64,000 bases of DNA, taken from contig NZ_CP047951.1 in the NCBI RefSeq assembly GCF_014279755.1, positions 806,001 through 870,000 of the forward strand, given 5' to 3'. Shown in pieces: positions 8,701-15,866 of the stretch (the stretch's first letter is position 1; each line of letters starts with the position of its first letter). The notes under the pieces were generated by a model that saw only the letters and a program-made list of their open reading frames with translations, searched no databases and was not told where the DNA came from. The position numbers were made by a program, and so were the translations under genes. This stretch comes from Synechococcus sp. PROS-U-1 (GTDB taxonomy: Bacteria; Cyanobacteriota; Cyanobacteriia; PCC-6307; Cyanobiaceae).

Positions 8701-9339
8701 ATGGCGAAGCCTCCCGTCCCTGGCAGCCTACGGAGGGTTGTTCTGCGGTGTGTTCTCGTGCTCTTACTTGCCTCTGCCTCGCCGGCGCGTCGCCGCTTGC
8801 TGGAGCAAGCGGGAGTGCTGCATCGGGTGCGCGTCAGCGGTGTGGATGAGGATCAGATTCACCACGCAGATCCAGCAGAGCTGGTGAAATTGCTGGCTCA
8901 GGCCAAGGCCGCTGCTGTGGCTCAGGAACTTGATGCCGTTGTGGATGCCGAGATCACGGCCGTGCTGGGGTGTGATTCCGTCCTCAGTTTTGAGGGGCAG
9001 GTGTTCGGCAAGCCTGCGGGTCCAGGAGAAGCGATCGAGCGCTGGCAGCGGATGGCTGGTCGGAGTGGTTCTCTCCTGACGGGTCATTGCCTGATGCGTC
9101 GAGGTCAGGCCGATGTGGTGGCGTGTGTGGAAACAGTGGTGCGGTTTGCGTCGCTCAGTCAGGACGAGATCGAGGCCTATGTGGCGAGTGGAGAACCCCT
9201 TCAATGTGCCGGTGGTTTTGCCCTCGAGGGGCGAGGCGGTCTGTGTATCGATGGCCTGGACGGTTGTTATTCAAACGTGATCGGCTTGAGCCTTCCCTGG
9301 TTGCGTCAGGCGCTGTCTGCTGCGGAACGTTCCGATTGA
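8701..9339 (+). CDS. maf: Maf-like nucleoside triphosphate pyrophosphatase
   Basis: House-cleaning pyrophosphatase of the Maf/YhdE family that hydrolyses non-canonical or specific nucleotides. Visible motifs are the substrate loop [17 protein letters not shown], the catalytic region [16 protein letters not shown], and [20 protein letters not shown] 8701 gives a hydrophobic N-terminal extension of about 20 residues before the usual beginning of the fold, so a GTG some 50 bp downstream may be the true start. It is transcribed divergently from the cobQ operon. A hairpin follows the stop. Confidence 0.9.
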   Translation: MAKPPVPGSLRRVVLRCVLVLLLASASPARRRLLEQAGVLHRVRVSGVDEDQIHHADPAELVKLLAQAKAAAVAQELDAVVDAEITAVLGCDSVLSFEGQVFGKPAGPGEAIERWQRMAGRSGSLLTGHCLMRRGQADVVACVETVVRFASLSQDEIEAYVASGEPLQCAGGFALEGRGGLCIDGLDGCYSNVIGLSLPWLRQALSAAERSD

Positions 9340-9342
9340 GTG

Positions 9343-9363
9343 GTGCTTGACATGTTCAAGCAC
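9343..9363 (+). terminator. Hairpin after maf
   Basis: Perfect 8-bp stem (GTGCTTGA/TCAAGCAC) with a 5-nt loop starting 3 nt after the maf stop. It has no T-run, so it may be a processing or stability hairpin rather than a strong terminator. Confidence 0.5.
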
Positions 9364-9603
9364 TGAAATCTCCATTGGACGTGAAGGGGCTGAGGCCATT
9401 GCAGTGCGGGTAGCTGGTTCGGTTTTCTCCACGATCCCTTTCCTTCCTGCGTAGTTCGATGCTGCGCTGCTTGGCAATGGTGTCTGCGGTATTGATCACG
9501 GACTGCCAGATCAACTGCGAAGACTCAATGGCGACCTAGAAATGGAGCGCGTTTCTGATCCGCCGAGCATGCTCCGGTTGGCTCTCCCATTCTTTGTCCT
9601 CTT

Positions 9604-9855
9604 GTGCGGCAGATGCGGCATTGGCTTCTGAGTTGTGTGTTGGCTGCAGGCGCGACTGCAGGGTTCGTGGCAGCTGTAGGTGCAGCCAAAGATGGGTTGT
9701 TGTTGCTGTTGTTTGGAGGGTTTTGGATCGGAATTCATGCCTTTTTGGGATTTGTCCGCTTGAGTTATCGAAATGACCGCATTGCAGGCCTGAGGCTGTT
9801 GTCGTTTGAGGACTATGAGCGCATGCAGCGCAACAAAAAAACTCCCCGTGCATGA
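9604..9855 (+). CDS. Small two-helix membrane protein (hypothetical)
   Basis: An 83-residue frame (GTG 9604; ATG at 9613 also possible) with two clear transmembrane segments (about residues 8-28 and 31-50), then a basic/acidic cytoplasmic tail containing RNDRIAGLRLLSFEDYERMQ. The tail looks like real protein, and hydrophobic spacing is better than in the overlapping minus-strand frames. Its stop lies inside the terminator of the convergent RTX gene, which is unusual. An alternative reading from ATG 9542 starts a different hydrophobic peptide, so a frameshift in a longer gene cannot be excluded. Function unknown. Confidence 0.5.
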   Translation: MRQMRHWLLSCVLAAGATAGFVAAVGAAKDGLLLLLFGGFWIGIHAFLGFVRLSYRNDRIAGLRLLSFEDYERMQRNKKTPRA

Positions 9856-9862
9856 CGGGGAG
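9835..9862 (-). terminator. Rho-independent terminator of the 9888-11006 RTX gene
   Basis: Stem CTCCCCGT/ACGGGGAG (9842-9849 with 9855-9862), loop GCATG, followed on the minus strand by a run of at least six T. It lies 26 bp beyond the stop codon. Confidence 0.9.
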
Positions 9863-9887
9863 AAGAGGGGGGCGTTGTTGTGATGGA

Positions 9888-11006
9888 TCAGATCAATTCG
9901 AACTGTCTTTTGCCGAGTCGGTTGCTGTCGCCTTCAATCATGGCGAGGAGGCCACCGCCATCGCCTTCTTCTGCGCCGTTGCGGTTCCAGCTGAGCATGC
10001 CGGTGCTGCGGTCGTAGACGAAATCGACATCATCCTTGGAGAGAGCCCGCTGCGCCTTGCGGCTGTTGCGAGCAATCACGATGTCAGCGTTGTTGAGATC
10101 TAGGCCATACTCGCTGACATCGATGAGGATCTTGTCTTTGTCCGATTTGGAGAAGTCGGTGATGGTGTCTGCGAAGCGCTCGCCCCGTGCCCGGCGGTGT
10201 GAGCTTTCCATGTAGAAGTGGTCAGCACCGCCACCACCGGTGAGGTTGTCGCGTCCGCGTCCGCCATGGAAGTCTTCATTTTTGAATGTGCCTTCCAGGT
10301 CGAATTCGCGACGAGCATTCTGATTGGGGTCGCTGATGGTGGTGCGATGGGATTTCCAGAGTTTGTTGAAGCGTGTGAGTTCACCGTTGTCGACGAATTC
10401 GGTGCTTTCGTGAATGCGGGTTTCGTTGACGCCATCGCTGAAGACGAGCCAGCGACCACCGTCTTCCCCGGCCTGGTTGTCGAGGACAACATCAACGAGT
10501 GAGAAGTCACCGCCGGTGAGTTCGGCGATGTCAGTATTGCCCTCGCCGCCATGGAGGGTGTGCTCATAGCCAGCGGCCACGCTCATGGTGTCGTTACCAG
10601 CACCGGCCTTGATGTTGCTCTTGCCGGAGTGAATGGTGAAGGTGTTGTCAGCACCATTGCCGGTCAGTTGGAAGGTTGTATTTCCATACTCTTTGGACGG
10701 ATCCGTGGAGAAGTTTTCAAAACCTTCGACGCGGTAGCCCTTGCCGTCGGTGAACGCTTCACGGTCCCAGTTGAATCGACCTTCCTGAAGATTGAAGCTG
10801 ACTTCGCCACTGATGTTGCCACCGCTGTAGACGAATGTGTCGTCTCTGGAGCCGTCTGCTTGGCCTGCATCGAGATTGCCAGGATTGTCGGCATTGTAGA
10901 TAACGCTATCGCTGACTTCTGGAACTGTGCTTCCTTCTTCGCGGGCTTCTTCAACCATCGCTAGGAGCATCTTTTGCAGGACTTGAACAGAGTTGTGAGT
11001 GGTCAT
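9888..11006 (-). CDS. RTX-type secreted calcium-binding protein
   Basis: A 372-residue acidic protein without signal peptide. Glycine-rich calcium-binding repeats occur near residues 113-145 (KAGAGNDTMSV) and 245-265 (FHGGRGRDNLTGGGGADHFYM). The last 90 residues follow the usual RTX terminal block: DTITDFSKSDKDKILIDVSEYG, DDVDFVYDRSTGMLSWNRNG, GGGLLAMIEG and a terminal -FELI, which is a type I secretion signal of the hemolysin/serralysin kind. The start MTTHNSVQ (11006) is chosen because codons upstream lie in a leader shared at DNA level with the 12076-12951 gene. CRP-type operator 102 nt upstream, terminator downstream. The role of the N-terminal 100 residues is unknown. Confidence 0.85.
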   Translation of the reverse strand: MTTHNSVQVLQKMLLAMVEEAREEGSTVPEVSDSVIYNADNPGNLDAGQADGSRDDTFVYSGGNISGEVSFNLQEGRFNWDREAFTDGKGYRVEGFENFSTDPSKEYGNTTFQLTGNGADNTFTIHSGKSNIKAGAGNDTMSVAAGYEHTLHGGEGNTDIAELTGGDFSLVDVVLDNQAGEDGGRWLVFSDGVNETRIHESTEFVDNGELTRFNKLWKSHRTTISDPNQNARREFDLEGTFKNEDFHGGRGRDNLTGGGGADHFYMESSHRRARGERFADTITDFSKSDKDKILIDVSEYGLDLNNADIVIARNSRKAQRALSKDDVDFVYDRSTGMLSWNRNGAEEGDGGGLLAMIEGDSNRLGKRQFELI

Positions 11007-11019
11007 TGTTCTGAGTGAG

Positions 11020-11432
11020 ATGTGATTTGGGTCGTTGGGTTGTCCCCTCCGATGCACACACCATCTCCGGAATCATTTGACCAGTTGATGACCTGCGTCA
11101 ACGGTGCCTGTGATGTTGATCACAGGGGCTCAGAAGTGCTGCAATGACTGGATTTAAGGCTCACTCCCAGGTGCTAACCAAGCTGTCTGTCCTGCTCTTT
11201 AGTCATCAAGAACGGGTCAGGACAGTCCAGCAACAGCCGCACTACCACTGGCTCCCCTAGGTCTTGCACCCCACCAGGCAGCTATCGCTTGAAGAGGTCA
11301 GGGTCATTAGCGCTAGTGCTGCAACGAGTTATCCCAATAGGAATAGGGCAATGCGGGTGTCTTCAGGTATCGGTCAGTCGTGACTGTCTTGAGTGTTCCC
11401 CGCTCTACTCAAGCGATAAAAAAACCGCCATT
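11020..11432 (-). repeat. Duplicated intergenic module, copy 1 (terminator remnant plus CRP-site promoter)
   Basis: This non-coding stretch matches 12968-13313 over nearly its whole length: leader, CRP-type palindrome and TTGAC box, then shared blocks such as GGCTCCCCTAGG and GAAGAGGTCAGGGTC, and finally CTCAAGCGATAAAAAAACC, which corresponds to the T-run of the terminator in copy 2. Copy 1 has roughly 70 nt extra near 11312-11385, and its terminator stem is degenerate. Both copies lie between a small secreted-protein gene and an RTX gene in the same orientation. The gap 11007-11563 holds nothing else I can support. Confidence 0.8.
11109..11124 (-). promoter_or_regulatory. CRP/FNR-family operator upstream of the 9888-11006 RTX gene
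   Basis: TGTGATGTTGATCACA, a perfect TGTGA-N6-TCACA palindrome 102 nt before the start codon. Reading toward the gene, 7 nt then TTGACG (11096-11101) follow, identical in spacing to the other two sites. Confidence 0.8.
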
Positions 11433-11489
11433 GCTGATGGGTGGAGTGTGCCGGTTTTGTCGGGAGATGGATAGCGACAATCACAATGC

Positions 11490-11560
11490 CCCATGCTTTT
11501 CCCTTGCGGGTCTTGCATGGCTTTCAGTCTCTCACCCATGGCATCAGGCTTCCCGACAGG
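11490..11560 (-). repeat. 3'-region repeat, copy 1
   Basis: Contains GGGTCTTGCATGGCTTTCAG and a following TCAGGCT-CCCG block that recur, diverged, at 11963-12035. Each copy lies just downstream (minus strand) of a protein gene: here the 11564-11761 gene, there the 12076-12951 gene. It probably forms part of the 3' untranslated region. Confidence 0.55.
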
Positions 11561-11563
11561 CTG

Positions 11564-11761
11564 TTATTGAAGGTCTCTGCAATTAATCAGCATTTGTTCG
11601 ACCTCTTCCTGTTTAAGCTGCCCTTCCTCCGTGCCTTTTTCGAGCTCTACACGTAGTTCAGTGCAGATCGTCGTAATAGACGGATATGCATCAACAGCTT
11701 GAGCTGAAATCAAAGATGCACTAACAACAGCAGCGGCAGTAAGGACGTTGATGAGTTTCAT
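11564..11761 (-). CDS. Small secreted protein with signal peptide
   Basis: A 65-residue protein. MKLINVLTAAAVVSASLISA is a typical Sec signal peptide with probable cleavage near AVDA, leaving a mature acidic peptide of about 40 residues with two cysteines (TTICTEL and INCRDLQ), which could form one disulfide. The start at 11761 is favoured over a frame extending to 11953 because the signal peptide begins there and the upstream bases look like the leaders of neighbouring genes. Small proteins with similar signal peptides are common in marine Synechococcus. Function unknown. Confidence 0.75.
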   Translation of the reverse strand: MKLINVLTAAAVVSASLISAQAVDAYPSITTICTELRVELEKGTEEGQLKQEEVEQMLINCRDLQ

Positions 11762-11884
11762 TTGATTTGAGTGATGTGTTGGGCTCTCGCCCCTTAAACA
11801 CACCATCGTCGTTCCAGTCAGAAACCACCTCCCCCACCTGAGGGGTATTTGAAAGCAGATATATCCCCCAAATGGGTAGGCATG

Positions 11885-11908
11885 AAAAAGCCCCGCCGAA
11901 GCAGGGCT
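11885..11908 (-). terminator. Rho-independent terminator of the 12076-12951 RTX gene
   Basis: On the minus strand AGCCC-TGC-TTCG-GCG-GGGCT folds with a TTCG tetraloop and runs into TTTTT. It lies about 170 bp past the RTX stop codon; the gap 11909-12075 holds only the 3' repeat. Confidence 0.85.
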
Positions 11909-11962
11909 GATCTTCTGTATGAGTGTTCTGCCGGGGGGTTGATCAGGAACCACACCTCCTGC

Positions 11963-12035
11963 CCTGCCTTTCCCAAAGGTGGGTCTTGTATGGCTTTCAG
12001 TTCAGTATTTGAACTTCAGGCTCCCCGGTAAGGAT
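11963..12035 (-). repeat. 3'-region repeat, copy 2
   Basis: Diverged copy of 11490-11560 (shared GGGTCTTG-ATGGCTTTCAGT block). It lies between the stop of the 12076-12951 gene and its terminator. The rest of the 314-base gap 11762-12075 contains the leader of the small secreted-protein gene and that terminator. Confidence 0.55.
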
Positions 12036-12075
12036 TTGTTCAATACTCACAAGGTCTCATGCCAAATTCGATTTT

Positions 12076-12951
12076 TCAAATTCTCCAATGCTGATCCCCC
12101 CACTCCTGAATACCAGTCAGTCGCTCAGTATGTACAAATTTCGCCCCATTCCAGTCGCCGTCATTCCCAATGACTTCCATGCCTCCTGCATTCCAGCCGA
12201 TCGTGATTCCATTTTCGGTAGGACCTTCAATGAAAAATAGTGTATGACCATCAGCATTTTTGACTTCCGTCGATTGATAAAAGTCGCCCTGTGTTCTGGC
12301 TTCACGATGCGGAAGCTGAGCATTTCCATCCCAGAGTGTTGTTTCAACCCTGGCGATGCCTCCAGTCAAATCCCTCATGTCTCCCTGAAGAAACACTCGA
12401 TCACCAACATCCATGAACTCCCATACTTCGTCTGGATTTTGGCTGTCATAATGTTGCATGATAACTGCATCGACGCCGACACCTCCGTTGTAAATATTTT
12501 TCCCCGCACCATTTCCGATTAAGGCGTCGTTGTCAATGCCTCCATATAAATAGTCGTCGCCGTTTCCAGTAAACAAGCGGTCTCGCCCTGCTTGTCCATA
12601 TAAACGGTCATTGCCATCGCCGCCTCGAATGGTGTCATTGTCCAGATGTTCACTTCTGTTGAGATGGGCATATTCTCCATCTCTACCATCTTGTTCGGAT
12701 CCTCCATAAATTACATTGTTTCGATCATCCCCATAGAGCTCATCACTTCCTTCTAATCCCCACAGATTGCCGTCAAAGGTTTCTTCTGCATGCATAACAT
12801 CGGCTTCTTCTGTTCCGACACTCTTCAACGCGATTTTTGTGGCGATCTTCAAGTGTTGTTGGAATTTGGTTTTAACTTCGTAGTAATCCAGTTTTTGTTC
12901 TTCCTCTGGAGTTGAGAAATAGCTGTATTTGTCCCAGAATTTGAAATCCAT
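12076..12951 (-). CDS. RTX-repeat secreted protein
   Basis: A 291-residue acidic protein without signal peptide. A run of RTX nonapeptides spans about residues 60-160 (GLEGSDELYGDD, IRGGDGNDRLYGQAGRDRLFTGNGDDYLYGG... in separate units), followed by a beta-rich C-terminal domain ending LTGIQEWGDQHWRI. The repeats bind calcium after export. The start MDFKFWDKY (12951) is chosen because upstream codons lie in the duplicated leader. Base composition looks more AT-rich than that of the housekeeping genes nearby, which fits an accessory or acquired gene. CRP-type site 105 nt upstream. Confidence 0.85.
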   Translation of the reverse strand: MDFKFWDKYSYFSTPEEEQKLDYYEVKTKFQQHLKIATKIALKSVGTEEADVMHAEETFDGNLWGLEGSDELYGDDRNNVIYGGSEQDGRDGEYAHLNRSEHLDNDTIRGGDGNDRLYGQAGRDRLFTGNGDDYLYGGIDNDALIGNGAGKNIYNGGVGVDAVIMQHYDSQNPDEVWEFMDVGDRVFLQGDMRDLTGGIARVETTLWDGNAQLPHREARTQGDFYQSTEVKNADGHTLFFIEGPTENGITIGWNAGGMEVIGNDGDWNGAKFVHTERLTGIQEWGDQHWRI

Positions 12952-12967
12952 TGTTTTTGAGTGGTGT

Positions 12968-13313
12968 GTGGTTTGTGTCGTTGGGGTCGTCCCCCTCCGA
13001 TGCACACACCATCTCCGGAATCACCGCACCAGTTGATGACCTGCGTCAAGGGCGCCTGTGATGTTGATCACAGGGGCTCAGAAGGTCTGCAATGACTGAA
13101 TTTAAGGCTCACTCCCAGGTCAATCAAGCAGCCCGTCCTGCGCTTCCACTCTCGTGAACGAATAGAGCCAGTCCAGCAACAACTCCACCACCACCACTGG
13201 CTCCCCTAGGCCTTGCGCATCCCCAGACAGTCATCGCATGAAGAGGTCAGGGTCGTGAGCGCGTCTTGCGATGACAAGTTCCCCACTCTGCTCAAGCAAT
13301 AAAAAACCCCGCC
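12968..13313 (-). repeat. Duplicated intergenic module, copy 2 (terminator plus CRP-site promoter)
   Basis: Counterpart of 11020-11432. It begins in the leader of the 12076-12951 gene, includes the CRP-type site at 13057, and ends in the terminator of the upstream 13360 gene. Near-identical blocks include CCGATGCACACACCATCTCC and GTTGATGACCTGCGTCAA. The gap 12952-13359 holds nothing else I can support. Confidence 0.8.
13057..13072 (-). promoter_or_regulatory. CRP/FNR-family operator upstream of the 12076-12951 RTX gene
   Basis: TGTGATGTTGATCACA, identical to the site at 11109. On the minus strand it is followed by 7 nt and then TTGACG (13044-13049). It lies 105 nt before the start codon. Confidence 0.8.
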
Positions 13314-13325
13314 AAGCGAGCGGGG
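13301..13325 (-). terminator. Rho-independent terminator of the 13360 gene
   Basis: Stem CCCCGC/GCGGGG (13307-13312 with 13320-13325), followed on the minus strand by six T. It lies 35 bp past the stop codon. Confidence 0.9.
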
Positions 13326-13359
13326 CAATGAAAACCAAGTTCCCACCGCAGTCTTTCAG

Positions 13360-13743
13360 CTAACGCGGAGAACCGTTGTAAACAACGTCGACAATCGAAT
13401 CTCCATCTTCAGAAACAAGGATTTCAGTCTCAACCGTGGGTGGACGTCCTGCTTCTTGCCAGCCTGGAGAACCCCCATTAAAGACGAACAGGAAGCCCTC
13501 GCCTGCATTCTGCAAGCACTTGCCACCTCCCTTCCCTGTGGCGTACATGCATTTCGCGGCTCTGTAATTGTTGAGTCCACCGTTGATGGACTCAGCACGC
13601 ATCCTGGCGGTGTTCATCGCACGGACGTTTTCCTTCGAGACTTTTTGGGCAAGAGCGGGAAACACCATCAGTGCACCCACTAGAAATCCCATCGATAGGC
13701 GGGCAGGGTTTGAGATATGGGTTCGCTTTTTTCGGATCAACAC
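13360..13743 (-). CDS. Secreted hypothetical protein
   Basis: Up to 127 residues from GTG 13743, or 110 from ATG 13692. Either way a signal peptide is visible (GFLVGALMVFPALAQ, cleavage likely after ALA). The mature part is small with two cysteines (AAKCMYATGKGGGKCLQ), a glycine/aromatic stretch FLFVFNGGSPGW and a C-terminal beta-like VSEDGDSIVDVVYNG. The longer form gives the signal peptide a strongly basic n-region, so both starts are plausible. I do not recognise a family. It heads the run of secreted proteins and is followed by a strong terminator. Confidence 0.7.
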   Translation of the reverse strand: MLIRKKRTHISNPARLSMGFLVGALMVFPALAQKVSKENVRAMNTARMRAESINGGLNNYRAAKCMYATGKGGGKCLQNAGEGFLFVFNGGSPGWQEAGRPPTVETEILVSEDGDSIVDVVYNGSPR

Positions 13744-13906
13744 TGCGGGGCTTTTCAGCTCACCTGGACATCTTCTTTTGAGCCGTCGTTGTTACCAGTC
13801 CTCGCCAAGCCCTGTTACTGAGCTTCCCGAGTGGGTTGAGGGTGCAAACAATTTCAGGTCGCTTTCCCTTGCTAACTATTTGCTGCTTAGTGAGATGCCG
13901 CAAGCT

Positions 13907-14533
13907 TCAGAGCCTGCTCAGCAACAGGTTTCTCGTACCAGAGATCGCCTGCATGGCCAGCAACAAAGCCACGATCAGATTGCTGCTGATGTGCAGGCGT
14001 CGTGCCTGCACGGAATGACCAATCAAAGGCTGCAGGGCTGTGGAGCTCAGCAACAGGGCGGTGAGCAGTAGGCCCATCCAGAAATGGGACTGCCAGAACA
14101 GGGGGCTCCAGGGAACATCGCTGAGCCGTTCCACGGCCGGTTGCAGTCCCAGCAGAAGCAGGCCGCCTGCACTGGCGGCAGCCCAGAGCAGGCGCTGCCA
14201 GATCATCCGACTCGAGAGCAGACGTCCGAAGCTGAACAGCACGGCGCTTCCGGTCAGCAGCAGACCCAGGGGATGGGTGGTCCAAAGGCTATGGCTGAGG
14301 CCGATTAGTACTGCTACCAGCACGCCGCCGGTGACCCAGGCCCCATGCTGCGCGTGCTCAACCGGAACGGTGTCGGCGATCGGGTTGATCTTCAATCGCT
14401 TTTCCCGCGCCAGGATCCCCAGCCGGATCGTTGCCCCTACCACCGGGTAGACAAACAGGATCATCAAGACGGGGTGGATGAGTCCGAGCCAGTCGTGGCT
14501 GGTGACCGCTTGCAGTGCTTGGGGATCAGCCAA
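13907..14533 (-). CDS. DUF4079 membrane protein (paralogue of 20495-21181)
   Basis: About 208 residues with five or six transmembrane segments, beginning DWLGLIHPVLMILFVYPVVGATIRLG and ending near LLLAMQAISGTRNLL. These match the paralogue at 20.5 kb block by block (DWLWILHP, FWQSHYWAG, MQGITGARDLL). Family DUF4079 is common in cyanobacteria and has no settled function. The start is uncertain: TTG 14533 abuts the rpsD terminator, while the residue aligned with the paralogue's GTG start is encoded by GTC. Downstream of rpsD on the same strand. Confidence 0.8.
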   Translation of the reverse strand: MADPQALQAVTSHDWLGLIHPVLMILFVYPVVGATIRLGILAREKRLKINPIADTVPVEHAQHGAWVTGGVLVAVLIGLSHSLWTTHPLGLLLTGSAVLFSFGRLLSSRMIWQRLLWAAASAGGLLLLGLQPAVERLSDVPWSPLFWQSHFWMGLLLTALLLSSTALQPLIGHSVQARRLHISSNLIVALLLAMQAISGTRNLLLSRL

Positions 14534-14564
14534 AAAAAAACGCAACCCTGACCCCAGGGTTGCG
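14532..14564 (-). terminator. rpsD terminator
   Basis: Perfect 10-bp stem CGCAACCCTG/CAGGGTTGCG with a 4-nt loop, followed on the minus strand by nine T. It lies 30 bp after rpsD and right at the putative start of the DUF4079 gene, so that gene needs its own promoter or read-through. Confidence 0.95.
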
Positions 14565-14594
14565 CATCGTGGATCTTTGAGCCTTGGCTCTGGA

Positions 14595-15203
14595 TCAGAC
14601 CTTCCTGGAGTAGTACTCCACCACCAGCAGTTCGTTGATCTCAAGGGCAACCCACTCGCGTTCGCAGCGGGCGGTGACCTTGGCACTCAGCTTGGCTTTG
14701 TCGAGCTCCAGGTGGGTCGGCACGTTGGCCAGACCGGGGAACTCGAGGTTGGCTTCAGCCAGTTTTTTGCTGCACTTGCGCTCGCGAATGGCGATGACAT
14801 CGCCAGGCTTGCACTGGTAGCTGGCGATGTCGGTCACACGTCCGTTCACGGTGACGTGACCGTGGTTCACCAGCTGACGGGCGCCGGGCACGGTGGGACC
14901 GAAACCGAGGCGGAAACAAACATTGTCGAGACGGTTCTCGAGCAGCTTGAGCAGGTTGGTTCCAGTGGAACCCTCCTGGGCGCGCGCTTTCTTCACGTAG
15001 CGCACGAGCTGACGCTCGGAGACGCCGTAGTTGAAGCGAAGCTTCTGCTTCTCTTCGAGACGGATCGCGTATTCAGAGCGCTTGCGACGGGCTTGGCCGT
15101 GCTGACCGGGTGGATAGGACCGTTTGGCGGCCTTCCGGGTGAGACCGGGGAGGTCTCCCAAGCGCCGCGTGATCCTCAGACGAGGGCCGCGGTAACGAGA
15201 CAT
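14595..15203 (-). CDS. rpsD: 30S ribosomal protein S4
   Basis: Primary 16S rRNA-binding protein of the small subunit. 202 residues, the usual size, with [16 protein letters not shown] at the N-terminus and an S4 RNA-binding domain in the middle ([27 protein letters not shown]). The start at 15203 matches the family; the frame remains open further upstream but adds no homologous residues. Single-gene transcript ending in a strong terminator. Divergent from yidD. Confidence 0.98.
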   Translation of the reverse strand: MSRYRGPRLRITRRLGDLPGLTRKAAKRSYPPGQHGQARRKRSEYAIRLEEKQKLRFNYGVSERQLVRYVKKARAQEGSTGTNLLKLLENRLDNVCFRLGFGPTVPGARQLVNHGHVTVNGRVTDIASYQCKPGDVIAIRERKCSKKLAEANLEFPGLANVPTHLELDKAKLSAKVTARCEREWVALEINELLVVEYYSRKV

Positions 15204-15312
15204 AAGTGGGAAGGTGTTTGTTGAGAACGTGCAGTTGTTGGGCATGCTGGAACCGAAACAGTCCCAGGCATCTCCCGCGATGCACGAATCGAGCACTCTA
15301 TCTGGCGGCCCT

Positions 15313-15558
15313 ATGGCCAAGCTGCGACAGGCGGTGAACCAGGCTCTGACGGCTGTTCTCCTGGCGGGTATTGGGTTCTACCGGCGTTTCATCTCCCCGA
15401 TGATCGGGCCCCGTTGCCGCTTCACGCCCACCTGCAGTGCCTATGGCCTGGAGGCCATCCAGAAGCATGGTCCTTGGAAGGGAGGCTGGCTCACCGTGAA
15501 ACGCTTGCTGCGCTGCCATCCCTTCACCCCCTGTGGATGTGATCCGGTGCCTGATTGA
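15313..15558 (+). CDS. yidD: Membrane protein insertion efficiency factor YidD
   Basis: Small 81-residue protein that assists YidC-dependent insertion of inner-membrane proteins. The family signature is clear: [20 protein letters not shown], then [12 protein letters not shown] and a terminal [12 protein letters not shown]. It has an amphipathic or hydrophobic N-terminal helix. ATG 15313 gives the family's usual beginning; longer readings run into the rpsD upstream region. The stop overlaps the next gene's ATG by one base. Confidence 0.96.
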   Translation: MAKLRQAVNQALTAVLLAGIGFYRRFISPMIGPRCRFTPTCSAYGLEAIQKHGPWKGGWLTVKRLLRCHPFTPCGCDPVPD

Positions 15559-15830
15559 TGCATGAGCTCACGCTGTTCAGCCGCACAGGCTGTTGCCTCT
15601 GTGAAGGCCTGGAATCCCGATTGCGTGCCCTGGATCTTGTGGGGCTGTCGATCACGTTGACGGTGATTGACATCGATGCGCCAGGGACGCCCCAAGATCT
15701 GTTGGCGCGTTACGACCTTGAGGTGCCTGTGCTCGCGCTCGATGGTTGTGATCTGCCTCGGGTTTCCCCGCGGCTCACGGGCGAGGGACTGTTGAATTGG
15801 TTGCAACGCTGCCTGTCCACGGCGCTCTGA
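15558..15830 (+). CDS. Glutaredoxin-like thiol protein (DUF836 type)
   Basis: A 90-residue thioredoxin-fold protein. The N-terminal strand-loop carries SRTGCCLCEGLE, a CxxC site in glutaredoxin position; the cis-proline segment YDLEVPVLALDG and C-terminal helix follow. It matches the small glutaredoxin-family group often called DUF836. Co-translated with yidD (TGATG junction) and followed 36 bp later by murE. Substrate unknown. Confidence 0.88.
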   Translation: MHELTLFSRTGCCLCEGLESRLRALDLVGLSITLTVIDIDAPGTPQDLLARYDLEVPVLALDGCDLPRVSPRLTGEGLLNWLQRCLSTAL

Positions 15831-15866
15831 ACGGCTTAAAACTCCCAAAAGAACCGCGGAGACGGG

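Noticed and set aside
9511-9853. Minus-strand frames opposite the small membrane protein
   Set aside because: Low-complexity Thr/Gln/His composition; they lie downstream of the RTX gene's terminator. The plus-strand hydrophobic frame is more convincing.
11289-11656. Plus-strand frames in the secreted-protein region
   Set aside because: They cross the duplicated intergenic module and the 3' end of a minus-strand gene, and their peptides have no recognisable pattern.
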